A stretch of 64,000 bases of DNA from Dyadobacter sp. 50-39. GTDB taxonomy: Bacteria; Bacteroidota; Bacteroidia; Cytophagales; Spirosomataceae. Where the stretch lies: contig MKSR01000030.1 in assembly GCA_001898145.1 (NCBI GenBank), forward strand, positions 1-64,000. The letters run 5' to 3'. Positions 41,658 through 50,571 of this stretch are shown here, piece by piece. Position 1 is the stretch's first letter; each line of letters begins with the position of its first letter. The notes below the pieces were generated by a model, which saw only the letters and a list, made by a program, of their open reading frames with translations, was not told the origin of the DNA and made no database searches. The translations under genes and the position numbers were made by a program.

Positions 41658-42353
41658 TCACTCCGCCATGAGCATATACCCCAGTCCAGGCCGGGTCTGG
41701 ATCAGCTTCACCTCGAAACCCTTGTCGATCTTCTTCCTGAGATAGTTGATATAAACCTCTACAAAATTCGTCCCGGGGTCGAAGTTCAGATGCCAGATAT
41801 TTTTCGCCAGGTCCATCTTGGAAATAACCGTTCCCGCATGGAGCAGAAAGTATTCAAGCAGCGCAAACTCTTTGGCCGTCAAGCCGATAAATTGCCCCGC
41901 ACGTGTTACCACCTTCGTATCCACATTCAATTGCAGGTCCGCGACGGACAACACGCGCTTGCCTGCCCCTGCGTTTCCAAGATCGGAAAGTCGTAGGGCA
42001 GCATGGATCCGGGCAACCAGCTCCCTGAAATCAAAGGGCTTGACAATATAGTCGGTTGCACCCTGTTCGAGCCCTTCGACTTTATCCTCCACCTCGCCAT
42101 ACGCGGTGAGCATGATGACAGGCAATACCGGCTTGAACTGCCTGATTTGCCTGCAAACGTCGAATCCATTCATTCCCGGCAGGTTGATGTCCAGCAAAAT
42201 GAGGTCATAGCGACCTTCCAAAGCCATTTTCTTACCGGTAAGCCCGTCGCGGGCGATCTGCGCATCGAAATCCTCCGATTGTAAAACCCTGTAAATATTT
42301 TGCGCAATGCGCAGGTCGTCCTCCACTATGAGTATCGTTTTCTTCATTTCCAT
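41658..42353 (-). CDS. OmpR-family response regulator beside the czc operon
   Basis: A 231-residue regulator with receiver (VEDD at 10-13, phospho-Asp55 in LILLDINLPG, YIVKPFDF) and an OmpR-type winged helix (GLTAKEFALLEYFLLHAGTV, VEVYINYLRKKID, GLGYMLMAE). It resembles CusR/CzcR-type metal regulators. It is followed on the same strand by czcCBA after 133 bases. No sensor kinase gene is next to it, which is unusual for this type. Starts at 42353 and 42347 are equally likely. Confidence 0.9.
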   Translation of the reverse strand: MEMKKTILIVEDDLRIAQNIYRVLQSEDFDAQIARDGLTGKKMALEGRYDLILLDINLPGMNGFDVCRQIRQFKPVLPVIMLTAYGEVEDKVEGLEQGATDYIVKPFDFRELVARIHAALRLSDLGNAGAGKRVLSVADLQLNVDTKVVTRAGQFIGLTAKEFALLEYFLLHAGTVISKMDLAKNIWHLNFDPGTNFVEVYINYLRKKIDKGFEVKLIQTRPGLGYMLMAE

Positions 42354-42397
42354 ACATTTTCCGATCTGGTTTGTGTCAAAAAGAAGAGTCAGGCGTC

Positions 42398-42409
42398 ATG
42401 CAAAGATTG
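42398..42409 (-). promoter_or_regulatory. shared 12-bp motif before the response regulator, copy 2
   Basis: CAATCTTTGCAT on the minus strand, identical to the copy at 41542-41553, placed 44 bases upstream of the regulator start. Confidence 0.4.
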
Positions 42410-42575
42410 CCCGTCCGTATTTGTAACGGGCGCTCCCGGTGATTAGATTTTAATTAAATATCGCTTTACCACAATACATAACACTGATAATCAGCACAAT
42501 AAAAAAAATTTACAAATCCGGGAAGAAAACACGCACAAATCAACCGTATTACTATATACGTAAAAACAAAAAACA

Positions 42576-43442
42576 TTGGAGACAAAGCTTATTATACGAC
42601 AAATGCAACCCACCGACGTGCCGTTCGGAATGCAGCTCGTGCAGCAGGCAGGCTGGAACCAGCTCGAAGCCGACTGGCACCGTGCACTGGCGCTCCATCC
42701 TCAGGGCTGCTTCCTTGCCGAGCAGTCTGAGGGCGGTTTGGCGTCTGCCGGAGCGCCTGTGGGAACCGTTACGACTTGCATTTTCGATTCAGTGGCGTGG
42801 ATTGCGATGGTGCTGGTGGACGCATCGGCCAGGAATCAGGGCGTAGGACGGAAATTGATGGAGCACGCCATCGCTCATCTCGACGACCGGGGCGTGGTAA
42901 CCCAACGACTGGATGCTACCGTTCTCGGCAAAGGATTATACCAGAAATTGGGATTTGAGGAAGAATATGAGGTGATCAGAATGAAAGGCGTCGGGAAATC
43001 CATCAACGGCATGGATGCAGAAGCCATGCGGTGGTCCGCCGATACCCGCGATGGTCCCATCCTTGACCTGGATTTCCACATTACCGGTACCCGGCGCGAC
43101 GCTTTCCTGCATTTACTGGCGGCGGAAAACATTTTCTTCTATGCGCTTTTTGACGACGAGCTTGCCTATGCCGGATCGCGGAAAGGGCGCAACGCCGTGC
43201 AGCTCGGTCCGGCCGTGGCGTCTACCCCCGAAGCCGGCATGCAGTTATGTGACGCAATGCTGCACCATTTAAATGGCATGCCTGTGTTCGTCGACATTCC
43301 GGCGCCCAACAAAGCGGCATTGCGGTGGGCAAAAGCCAGCGGTTTGGAAGAACAAAGGCGCTTTGTGAGAATGTACCGGGGAGAAAAAATAAAAGATTAC
43401 CCGGAGTCGATCTGGGCAAGTTCAGGCCCTGAAAAAGGTTGA
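42576..43442 (+). CDS. two-domain GNAT acetyltransferase (Acetyltransf_18 type C-terminus)
   Basis: This 288-residue protein has an N-terminal GNAT domain (residues 5-130, LVDASARNQGVGRKLMEHAI holding the acetyl-CoA loop). A second GNAT-like half of the Acetyltransf_18/YitH type follows (about 150-280, AYAGSRKGRNAVQLGPAVAS and ALRWAKASGLEEQRRFVRMY). The substrate is unknown. The frame opens with TTG at 42576, which keeps the first beta strand (KLIIRQMQPTD). The first ATG (42603) would remove it, so I prefer TTG. Confidence 0.83.
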   Translation: METKLIIRQMQPTDVPFGMQLVQQAGWNQLEADWHRALALHPQGCFLAEQSEGGLASAGAPVGTVTTCIFDSVAWIAMVLVDASARNQGVGRKLMEHAIAHLDDRGVVTQRLDATVLGKGLYQKLGFEEEYEVIRMKGVGKSINGMDAEAMRWSADTRDGPILDLDFHITGTRRDAFLHLLAAENIFFYALFDDELAYAGSRKGRNAVQLGPAVASTPEAGMQLCDAMLHHLNGMPVFVDIPAPNKAALRWAKASGLEEQRRFVRMYRGEKIKDYPESIWASSGPEKG

Positions 43443-43660
43443 TTAAAACGCTTTTGAAATGGTTCATAATATTCGTTTCCTATTTATTCAAACCGTTTAA
43501 TAAGATTATATTTATCAAACGGATTTCAGCAAAAATTGCACGGATAATTTATTTATTTTAGGTAAAACCATATTTATTTGCCGCCGTCAAAATCTTTTTA
43601 AGTCAGCGTAAATGATAAGACTTATACCCTCCCCTGTCATACAATTTAAATTCTGAGAAA

Positions 43661-44785
43661 ATGATACGCTTTCTCCAATGCAATTTCCGTTGCAGCTGGC
43701 TGTTGGTTATCATTTTATGGTTCAGCCAAATGTGCCACGCTCAGTCATTTTATGCCGTACTCGTTGCCGACACCCGGGATGCTTCACTGGGCGCCAGCTG
43801 CGAAAAGGACCTGGAAGAAATGTCAGGCACATTACGGAACATTTCGAAAAAAATAAAATACGATTACCAGGAATTGATTTGCAGCCAGGACAAATTCGGA
43901 AGAGGCGGAATTCAGGAAGCTATTTCAAAAATACAATGCAAACCCGAAGACATTATCTTCTTTTACTATACCGGCCACGGAATCAATACCCCTGCTGAAA
44001 AAAGCAACTTCCCGATTCTTTATTTGAAAGATGAAACGCTGGAACTGGAAACCGTGCACCGGTTGCTGAAAGAAAAAAAGCCGCGCTTCTGCCTTACACT
44101 GGGCGACTGCTGTAACAATCTCTTCGCTGGCAGGCGCAGTATGCGCGCTGCAACCCCCGTGCTGAAAGGAATCGGTGTGACACAGGATACCAAAATCCTT
44201 CATACCCTCTTCGTGGAAGCTCATGGGGATTTGCTCATCAGCAGCGCCAAAAAGGGTGAACGGGCTACCGCACATCCCAACGACGGCAGTTTTTACAGCA
44301 ATACCTGGATGCAGGCCGTTGCCTATGCCGAGAAGCATAACAGCCACGTTTCCTGGGAAACGTTACTTGCCGACGCGGAGAACCGGTTGCAGGAAAGCCT
44401 GAAAAGCCTGCCCGATTCTTTGAAACATCATTCGCAATGGGTGCGCAGCTTCCCCGAAACAGCCCTGCCCTGCCCCGGAACCAGCTTCGCGGAAATCAAC
44501 CGGTTCCTGAATGTACTGGCTGATGAAAAACTGGGATTCAATGAGCGCAACAAGCTGCGGACGCTAGGTCAGAAAGGCTTCTTCGGCCCTACGGCACAAG
44601 TGAGCATCTATATGAGCGACCCTGAAAAACCAGTCGAAACACAGCCTATCGATCATTTTTTGAAAAGGATTGTGAACACGGCCCCGCTGATCGACGAATT
44701 CAACTTTGTAGAGCGGCTGTCGAACCTTGGGCAGGGATGCACCTACGACCTGGTGACACTGCAAGAAATCCGGAAAACGAAGTAA
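43661..44785 (+). CDS. exported caspase-like (C14 fold) peptidase
   Basis: A 374-residue protein with signal peptide (1-28, ending MCHAQ) and a caspase p20-like domain (30-200). The catalytic dyad is present as His106 in FYYTGHGIN and Cys151 in LTLGDCCNN. Unlike typical YDC/DAC sites, Cys doublet 150-151 is unusual. The C-terminal 130 residues hold a helical region and no second known domain. It is the first gene of the 11-gene exported-peptidase operon, after a 218-base AT-rich region. Substrate specificity (Arg, Lys or Asp) cannot be read. Confidence 0.85.
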   Translation: MIRFLQCNFRCSWLLVIILWFSQMCHAQSFYAVLVADTRDASLGASCEKDLEEMSGTLRNISKKIKYDYQELICSQDKFGRGGIQEAISKIQCKPEDIIFFYYTGHGINTPAEKSNFPILYLKDETLELETVHRLLKEKKPRFCLTLGDCCNNLFAGRRSMRAATPVLKGIGVTQDTKILHTLFVEAHGDLLISSAKKGERATAHPNDGSFYSNTWMQAVAYAEKHNSHVSWETLLADAENRLQESLKSLPDSLKHHSQWVRSFPETALPCPGTSFAEINRFLNVLADEKLGFNERNKLRTLGQKGFFGPTAQVSIYMSDPEKPVETQPIDHFLKRIVNTAPLIDEFNFVERLSNLGQGCTYDLVTLQEIRKTK

Positions 44786-44806
44786 CCTACCTGCACCCCT
44801 CAAATC

Positions 44807-45412
44807 ATGCTCAAATACACATCTCTCCTCTTTCTAACCATGCTCTGTATCGGGCGGCTGCATGCGCAACCTGAAATGGACCGGAAGAGGCTTGCAGAGT
44901 TCGAAAAACTAACCCAGCAGCGGGTCAACGACCTGCAATTGTATATCTCGCTCATCGCCGACAAAAGCTTGTCAACCGAGCAACGCGAACAGGCCGTAGA
45001 ACTGGCTGTGAGCCTGTTTGAGAAAGACTATATGGTGAATGGAAAGAGGCGTTCGCCGTACGTGCAGATATCTCGCAGAAATGGCACCATCTCCTCCGTG
45101 CCTGTGCGGATCTATTTCAAAAACCTCATGCATGTGAAGTTCGACAAGGTGGAAATCACCTACTATGACGCCGCGGTGGTCTCCGAATTCGAAAAAGGGA
45201 CCGACGGCAACTACCACGCCACCGCAACTTATTACCAGCAGTTTAAGGGCATGGACCAGAAAGGAAACCTGGTTTATGGTAGCCGGGACCGAAAGGATAT
45301 TCGTGTGACCGCGCAGAGCGCCGCCGTATATGCGGAGGCCGGCAAGGAAGACCTGAAAATTTTCTTTGGCGACATTACCGTGCGTGACACCGTACCGATT
45401 CCGGGCTTTTAG
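44807..45412 (+). CDS. small exported protein of the peptidase operon
   Basis: A 201-residue protein with signal peptide (MLKYTSLLFLTMLCIGRLHA). The mature part starts with helices (RVNDLQLYISLIADKSLSTE, AVELAVSLF) and continues with strands (VPVRIYFKNLMHVKFDKVEI, HATATYYQQFKGMDQKG, KDIRVTAQ). This layout looks NTF2-like (inference). I do not recognise a named family. It lies 21 bases after the first caspase gene and 5 bases before the next gene. Confidence 0.7.
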   Translation: MLKYTSLLFLTMLCIGRLHAQPEMDRKRLAEFEKLTQQRVNDLQLYISLIADKSLSTEQREQAVELAVSLFEKDYMVNGKRRSPYVQISRRNGTISSVPVRIYFKNLMHVKFDKVEITYYDAAVVSEFEKGTDGNYHATATYYQQFKGMDQKGNLVYGSRDRKDIRVTAQSAAVYAEAGKEDLKIFFGDITVRDTVPIPGF

Positions 45413-45417
45413 CAGCC

Positions 45418-46236
45418 ATGACCATGAACAGACTTTGGCTCCTGGTCCTGTGCATTCCTTTTTCGGAATTGGCCGCGCAACACGCAGGCCCGCAGACCAA
45501 TATAAAAACCGGCGTCGAAAAGCATCCGCCTGAGCGCTTTATGAACGGGCAGATCAAACATTTGGGAGATTTCATCGACCGCTTCAATGAGGTGGTGAAA
45601 GCCGGCACCGAAGGTCAGGCTGCACTCAGGTCACTTTTTAATGAAGACGATTTAAGGTTTCCAGCTCACGGCCGCATGGCCCAACCCTACGCCCGCCAGG
45701 TGGATGCGTTTATCGAGTGGGCGATGACCGGAAAAACCCTGATCCCGAAAAGGGGCGTGATGCGTGCCGTGGTGGGAATAAAAGTGAGCTATGAAGAAGT
45801 CGTGGATACGTTGAAAGTCCATCTTCGCAAGGACTATACCAGCGACAGCGCCGCTTACTGGCACATTACAAAAGTAGACAACTTGCTGCGTATCAGGGAT
45901 GAGGTAAAGAAGAATCGCGCAAAAGAAGCTTCCGTGCAGCCGTCCGGGCTTCCGCCCAATGCAAGCGAAGTGAGCTTTCTGCCGCTGCTGCGCGGCCTGG
46001 ACGATTACCGGAGCCTGGCACCGTTTACGCCTTGCCTCGCATGCCGTGACACAGCCTGGCAAAAAGTGGAAAGTGCATTGCAAGACGGAAAGTTGACGAT
46101 CGAAAATGTAGTGTCCAACCGGATTTACCTCACAGCCGGATGCTGGGAGATGGAATTGAGCGAGTTCATCAGGGAGAAGGAAAATTCAGGCTGGCTGATC
46201 AGTGACCTGTTTGAAAAAAATAACCCGGTTAAATGA
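45418..46236 (+). CDS. exported protein of the peptidase operon (unknown)
   Basis: A 272-residue protein with signal peptide (MTMNRLWLLVLCIPFSELAA). The layout is helix-then-strand, similar to its neighbours (HLGDFIDRFNEVVKAGTEGQ, ALRSLFNEDDLRF, then MRAVVGIKVSYEEVVDTLKV). The middle holds a charged linker (KKNRAKEASVQ). The C-terminal half is distinct, with a CLACRD pair of cysteines. It overlaps the next gene's longer frame by ATGA. No family is recognised. Confidence 0.7.
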   Translation: MTMNRLWLLVLCIPFSELAAQHAGPQTNIKTGVEKHPPERFMNGQIKHLGDFIDRFNEVVKAGTEGQAALRSLFNEDDLRFPAHGRMAQPYARQVDAFIEWAMTGKTLIPKRGVMRAVVGIKVSYEEVVDTLKVHLRKDYTSDSAAYWHITKVDNLLRIRDEVKKNRAKEASVQPSGLPPNASEVSFLPLLRGLDDYRSLAPFTPCLACRDTAWQKVESALQDGKLTIENVVSNRIYLTAGCWEMELSEFIREKENSGWLISDLFEKNNPVK

Positions 46237-46316
46237 TAAGGTTCTATGCGAAGCGAGGATCAAGTAGCAAACACCCATCCTCGGGAATCAAAAAAACCTT
46301 AAAAAAGAATACGCGA

Positions 46317-46856
46317 ATGAAAAATCTTCGGATCCCAAAACTGATGGTCAAAACTTTGCTTTTAGCGCTGACGGCAGCTGTGTGTACGCTGCCAGTCTCC
46401 GGAGGCTCTTTGCTGGATCTTTCGCCCAAAGCGAAAATCGACACGGCACTGGCATTCATCGGCAAACTCCGGCAACGCGTTTCAGACGAAGACTTTATTA
46501 GCCTTCGCGACAGAAGCGACTCACTTTTCACCACTAGCGGTTATATAAACCTCGAAACACAGGACGGAAAACAGCTTCGGCTCACCCGTGGCGAGTTCCT
46601 CACCCGCGCACGCGGCTCGCAGTCTGCCTACAAATTCAAAAAAGCCACACTCGTACTCAACGATCAGTTCCGCAACGGCCCTAACGACCGATGGTACTGC
46701 CGCAGCACCACTTTCCACGAAGTGAACCGCTTCGATGGCGACTACCCGATTCCTGAAAAAGTAACGTCCGTGAAGCGAAAGCCGGTGAAAGGGAAAGCGC
46801 CGTCCGGTGCGGAGAGCTACTGGCAGATTATCGAGCTCACATTAATCGAAGAGTAA
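46317..46856 (+). CDS. small exported protein of the peptidase operon
   Basis: A 179-residue protein starting at the ATG 46317, which opens the signal peptide (MKNLRIPKLMVKTLLLALTA). The frame extends back to 46233 with an ATGA overlap to the previous gene, and that longer form would carry a basic N-terminal tail. The mature part again shows helices (AKIDTALAFIGKLRQRVSDE, FISLRDRSDSLF) then strands (KATLVLNDQF, YWQIIELTLIEE). It has the same general layout as the products at 44807, 45418 and 50572. Confidence 0.68.
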   Translation: MKNLRIPKLMVKTLLLALTAAVCTLPVSGGSLLDLSPKAKIDTALAFIGKLRQRVSDEDFISLRDRSDSLFTTSGYINLETQDGKQLRLTRGEFLTRARGSQSAYKFKKATLVLNDQFRNGPNDRWYCRSTTFHEVNRFDGDYPIPEKVTSVKRKPVKGKAPSGAESYWQIIELTLIEE

Positions 46857-46896
46857 CCTGACTAAATCATATTTCACGCTAATCCAACCATCAGAA

Positions 46897-48366
46897 ATGA
46901 GATCCTCCATTCAAATTATCGCCTTATCCATGCTCGCATGGGCTGCCATTGTTCCAACCTCCCTGGCCCAAACGCGCAGGATGGGACTGAAAATGGACGA
47001 TGCCAAATACCTCCGGCTGCCGGGCAAATCGTCCAACATTAAACTCAAGGGCGCTATGCCCGCCTCTTACAGCATCCGGGAGTTTCTTCCCGAGATCGCG
47101 GATCAGGGCCAGGACGGGACCTGTGTGGGTTGGGCGGCCGCGTACTACATGCGCACCGTTATGGAGGCTGGAAAACAGGGAATGGGCGGCCAGCAGGCGA
47201 AAATCGCAGCCACGGCATTCTCCCCCAACTGGCTGTACGGGCAGGTGAAGTCGGGGCTCGACAATGGTTGTGCGGAAGGCGTGTTCCTGGAAGATGCACT
47301 GGAAGTGATGAAAACAAAAGGTACTGCATTACTGAGCTGCGCCCCCGCAGATTGCAATGCAAAATTTGATCAATGCGACGAACAAGCCGCCGGTTTCAAA
47401 ATTGCAGACTACGCAACGCTCTTTAACCCCAAAGACAAGGATGCAACCACAGAGCAGCGCGTGAATGCAATTAAGTCTGCGCTCGTGGAAGGCAAGAACG
47501 CCGTGCTGATTGGCATGATGGTACCCTTGTCGTTCATTGAAGAGGCCACTGAAAACTGGCAGGCCGCGCCCGGTGAGAGCGTCGACAATACGGCCGGTGG
47601 CCATGCCATGGCAGTGGTCGGTTACGACGACGCTATCAACGGCGGCTCTTTTCTGATTGCTAACAGCTGGGGAAAGACCTGGGGAAGCAACGGATACACC
47701 TGGGCGAAATATGGCGACCTGGTCCGTTTTACCAGAAACGCTTACCAGATTTTCCCGGAGCCCGTCGCCAAACCGCAGCCGCAGGCAGTGACGCTCAAAG
47801 GGAATGTTGATTTCTCCATCGGAAGCGGCGCGATGGCCGTTCATTCCACCTTGTACAAGGGCATTCAGGTGACGCCGGATCAACCCGACAGCAAAACGGA
47901 GATGATCACTTACAGTATGAGCCAGCCCTATCCTTCCGGTACCCGGTTCAAGATGGTGATCAGCAATACAAAACAATCGTACGTATACATTCTCGGCTCC
48001 GACCAGGAAAATCGCGTGTCGGCCCTATTCCCCTACAACTCCGGAGAGGTAGTGAGCAGCGCAATGGTTCCTGCCAACAGCACGGTATTGATGCCTTCTG
48101 CCAACACGTCGTTCACCCTGGATGCGGTGAAAGGAGAAGACTATTTCGTCGTATTCATTTCCCAGAATGAACTGAACCTGGATGAGCTGACCAACAAGGT
48201 CAAAAACGCACAAGGTACCATTGTACAAAAGGCCTATGCGGCATTAGGCGAAGAATTTATTTCTCCCAAAGATATTGCTTACGATTCCGGAAAAATCTCC
48301 TACGAAGTGAAAGGGGCCCCGAAAGGAAGTGTGGTGCCTATACTCGTCAAAATAATACACCAATAA
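46897..48366 (+). CDS. exported papain-fold (C1) cysteine peptidase
   Basis: A 489-residue protein with signal peptide (1-25) and a C1 peptidase domain (55-290). The oxyanion Gln70 and catalytic Cys76 are in DQGQDGTCVGWA, His236 in NTAGGHAMAVVGYDD, and Asn256 in FLIANSWGKTWG. All catalytic residues are intact and no long propeptide precedes the domain. The C-terminal 190 residues are a beta-rich DUF4384-like region (TRFKMVISNTKQSYVYILGS, NRVSALFPYNSGE). It probably digests or processes protein at the cell surface or in the periplasm. Confidence 0.9.
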   Translation: MRSSIQIIALSMLAWAAIVPTSLAQTRRMGLKMDDAKYLRLPGKSSNIKLKGAMPASYSIREFLPEIADQGQDGTCVGWAAAYYMRTVMEAGKQGMGGQQAKIAATAFSPNWLYGQVKSGLDNGCAEGVFLEDALEVMKTKGTALLSCAPADCNAKFDQCDEQAAGFKIADYATLFNPKDKDATTEQRVNAIKSALVEGKNAVLIGMMVPLSFIEEATENWQAAPGESVDNTAGGHAMAVVGYDDAINGGSFLIANSWGKTWGSNGYTWAKYGDLVRFTRNAYQIFPEPVAKPQPQAVTLKGNVDFSIGSGAMAVHSTLYKGIQVTPDQPDSKTEMITYSMSQPYPSGTRFKMVISNTKQSYVYILGSDQENRVSALFPYNSGEVVSSAMVPANSTVLMPSANTSFTLDAVKGEDYFVVFISQNELNLDELTNKVKNAQGTIVQKAYAALGEEFISPKDIAYDSGKISYEVKGAPKGSVVPILVKIIHQ

Positions 48367-48473
48367 ATAAATCGGATACCGCCGATAGCTCTTGCAAATT
48401 GAATTGCCGAAGCTACCGGTTTGGGTTTAATTGAGTATTTTTAAATCAAATTACCACTGCAAATCCCCGCAAT

Positions 48474-49268
48474 TTGGACAAGTCATTCTCTACCAGTCGT
48501 AGCACAGGCCAAAAGTTGGTTTCGGGCATAATTACTTTCGCGCCGAAGGTATTTGTCATTTCTGCCTTGGTACTGCTTTTTTGCGTCGTCTTCTCTCCTG
48601 CTGCTCATGCGCAGGACAAAATCATTCAAAAAAACGGAAAAGAAATCAAGGCGAAAGTTTTGGGTACCGATTCAGAATATGTCCGGTACAAAAGATACGA
48701 TAATCCCAGCGGGCCAACCTATTTTCTTTTCCGCTCGGATGTGATGAGAATTGAATATGAAAACGGGAAAATAGAACCGATCCAGGAAGCTCCGAAAGTT
48801 ACGCAGGACCCTGCAAAAAACCCGCCGGCCAATGTGGATATTCTCGAACGCAAGATTGCCCGCTATCAAAAAAAGAGCACCCTTTTTCTCACCGCAGGAA
48901 GCGTAGCTATCGTGGCCGGCGCTCTCACCATGGTGAAATTGACCGGCGACTACAATAAGTACAAGACGGCCGTCCAGGAAACGAATGATGCCTACACGAG
49001 CTGGTACCAGACCAACTACAAAACGGCACCCCCTGCCGGCGATCTGCAAAATCAGGAAAGCTTTGCCAAGTTTGCATCCCCGGGCATCTACGCTGGGGCT
49101 GCTGCCGTACTCGGCGGCATTGCATTGGACCTGATGGGACTCCGAAGTATGCAACTGGCGCAAAGAGCCCGGACTGAACTGGCCGGAAAACAACAGGCGC
49201 TTTCCTTTGAGCCATTTTACGATGTATCGCGCCGGACAACCGGCTTGAAGGTCGCGCTTTCATTTTAA
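48474..49268 (+). CDS. exported protein with KxG...V beta module and transmembrane segments
   Basis: A 264-residue protein with a TTG start (48474). Signal segment KVFVISALVLLFCVVFSPAAHA. A short beta module follows (KIIQKNGKEIKAKVLGTDSE, YRYKRYD, DVMRIEYENGK), which is common in Bacteroidota exported proteins and also seen at the N-terminus of the caspase at 49299. A coiled segment and two hydrophobic stretches follow (LFLTAGSVAIVAGALTMV and YAGAAAVLGGIALDLMGL). Probably membrane-anchored. Role unknown. Confidence 0.65.
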   Translation: MDKSFSTSRSTGQKLVSGIITFAPKVFVISALVLLFCVVFSPAAHAQDKIIQKNGKEIKAKVLGTDSEYVRYKRYDNPSGPTYFLFRSDVMRIEYENGKIEPIQEAPKVTQDPAKNPPANVDILERKIARYQKKSTLFLTAGSVAIVAGALTMVKLTGDYNKYKTAVQETNDAYTSWYQTNYKTAPPAGDLQNQESFAKFASPGIYAGAAAVLGGIALDLMGLRSMQLAQRARTELAGKQQALSFEPFYDVSRRTTGLKVALSF

Positions 49269-49298
49269 GCCCCTCCCGTAATCACATTTCCAACGTTC

Positions 49299-50558
49299 AT
49301 GAAGCACATTTTTACCCTCATCACCATCACATGCTGCTCGCTTTGGCCCGTCGAAAAGGTCGCGGCAAGCAACATAGCCGCCGACACGCTTTTTCTGAGA
49401 ACACGTGAAAAGAAAGTGGTCGAAATCAGGGAAGTGTATCCCGACCAGGTAAAATACATGTTGGCAGGCGGCAGGAGCCTCGTCGCGGTACCCATCAGGG
49501 ACATCGCTGAAATCGTATACAACAATGGCATCAGGGATGTTTTTAATCCATTCAACGCAGCCGGTAAGCCGGAAATAAAATGGCTCAGCCAGGTCTCTTA
49601 CAGTGATAAACCCGAAGTGAGGCTAACCGCTTGCGTGCTGAACGATGCAGATAAAACCCAGATCGAGGTAAATGGCACCCTGACTCCGGTGGTGACGCGC
49701 TCGTTTAAAACCGTCAAAGAGGAAGGCTGCCCGAACGGTTCGCAGGTTTCCCACCAGGTCGTGTTGAAAGAAGGAACCAACAGCATACGGCTCATCGCCA
49801 GCAACAGTTCGGGAGCCAGCCATTCGGAGACGCTCTCGATCGTGTATGAAAAAGCCAAAAAACGCATTGCGCTGGTGGTAGGCAATTCAAAATACCAGTC
49901 GGGAAGCAAGTTGCAGAACCCCGAAAATGATGCCAAATCGATCTCACAAAAGCTTACCGGACTCGGCTTCACCGTGATAGAGCGGATCGATGCGAAACAG
50001 GGCGACCTCCGGGCAGCGGTGGCGCAATTCGGCAGCAGCGTGCAAAGCCAGGATTTTGAGGTGGCGCTGTTTTATTATGCGGGCCACGGGATTCAGGTGG
50101 CGGGTAAAAACTACCTGATGCCTGTCGATATCAGCCCTCAGTCCGAAATGGAACTGAAAGTGCTCGCCGTCTCGGCCGACGAAATCCTGGACCAGATGGC
50201 AGCCGCCGATGAAAACTCGCAGAGGACCAACATCATGATCCTCGACGCTTGCCGTGATAACCCGCTCAGCCGCACGTGGACCCGCAGCTCGGGCGCGAAA
50301 GGACTCGCGGGCATGAGCGCGCCCCCGGGCACCCTCATTACTTTTTCAACCAAGCCCGGATCGACCGCATTGGACGGAGACGGCAAAAACAGCCCTTACA
50401 CTTCGGAGTTGCTGAAAGCGCTCGACGTGCCGGACCTGCGCCTGGAAGACATTTTCCGCACCGTGCGCGTAAAGGTGATGGAATTGACAAACCGGCAGCA
50501 AATTCCCATGGAAAACAGCCTGCTTACACGGGAACTGATCCTGAACCGGACCAAATAG
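49299..50558 (+). CDS. exported caspase-like (C14 fold) peptidase with N-terminal beta modules
   Basis: A 419-residue protein with signal peptide (1-24). A beta module like the one in the preceding gene lies at 29-82 (KKVVEIREVYPDQVKYML, DIAEIVYNNG). An Ig-like region (about 92-185) leads to a caspase domain (188-419). The dyad is intact: His263 in FYYAGHGIQVAG and Cys318 in NIMILDACRDNPL. Residues GNSKYQSGSKLQNPENDAKS open the domain as in other bacterial caspases. Separated from its neighbours by 30 and 13 bases. Confidence 0.9.
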   Translation: MKHIFTLITITCCSLWPVEKVAASNIAADTLFLRTREKKVVEIREVYPDQVKYMLAGGRSLVAVPIRDIAEIVYNNGIRDVFNPFNAAGKPEIKWLSQVSYSDKPEVRLTACVLNDADKTQIEVNGTLTPVVTRSFKTVKEEGCPNGSQVSHQVVLKEGTNSIRLIASNSSGASHSETLSIVYEKAKKRIALVVGNSKYQSGSKLQNPENDAKSISQKLTGLGFTVIERIDAKQGDLRAAVAQFGSSVQSQDFEVALFYYAGHGIQVAGKNYLMPVDISPQSEMELKVLAVSADEILDQMAAADENSQRTNIMILDACRDNPLSRTWTRSSGAKGLAGMSAPPGTLITFSTKPGSTALDGDGKNSPYTSELLKALDVPDLRLEDIFRTVRVKVMELTNRQQIPMENSLLTRELILNRTK

Positions 50559-50571
50559 AATAACCGTACCC

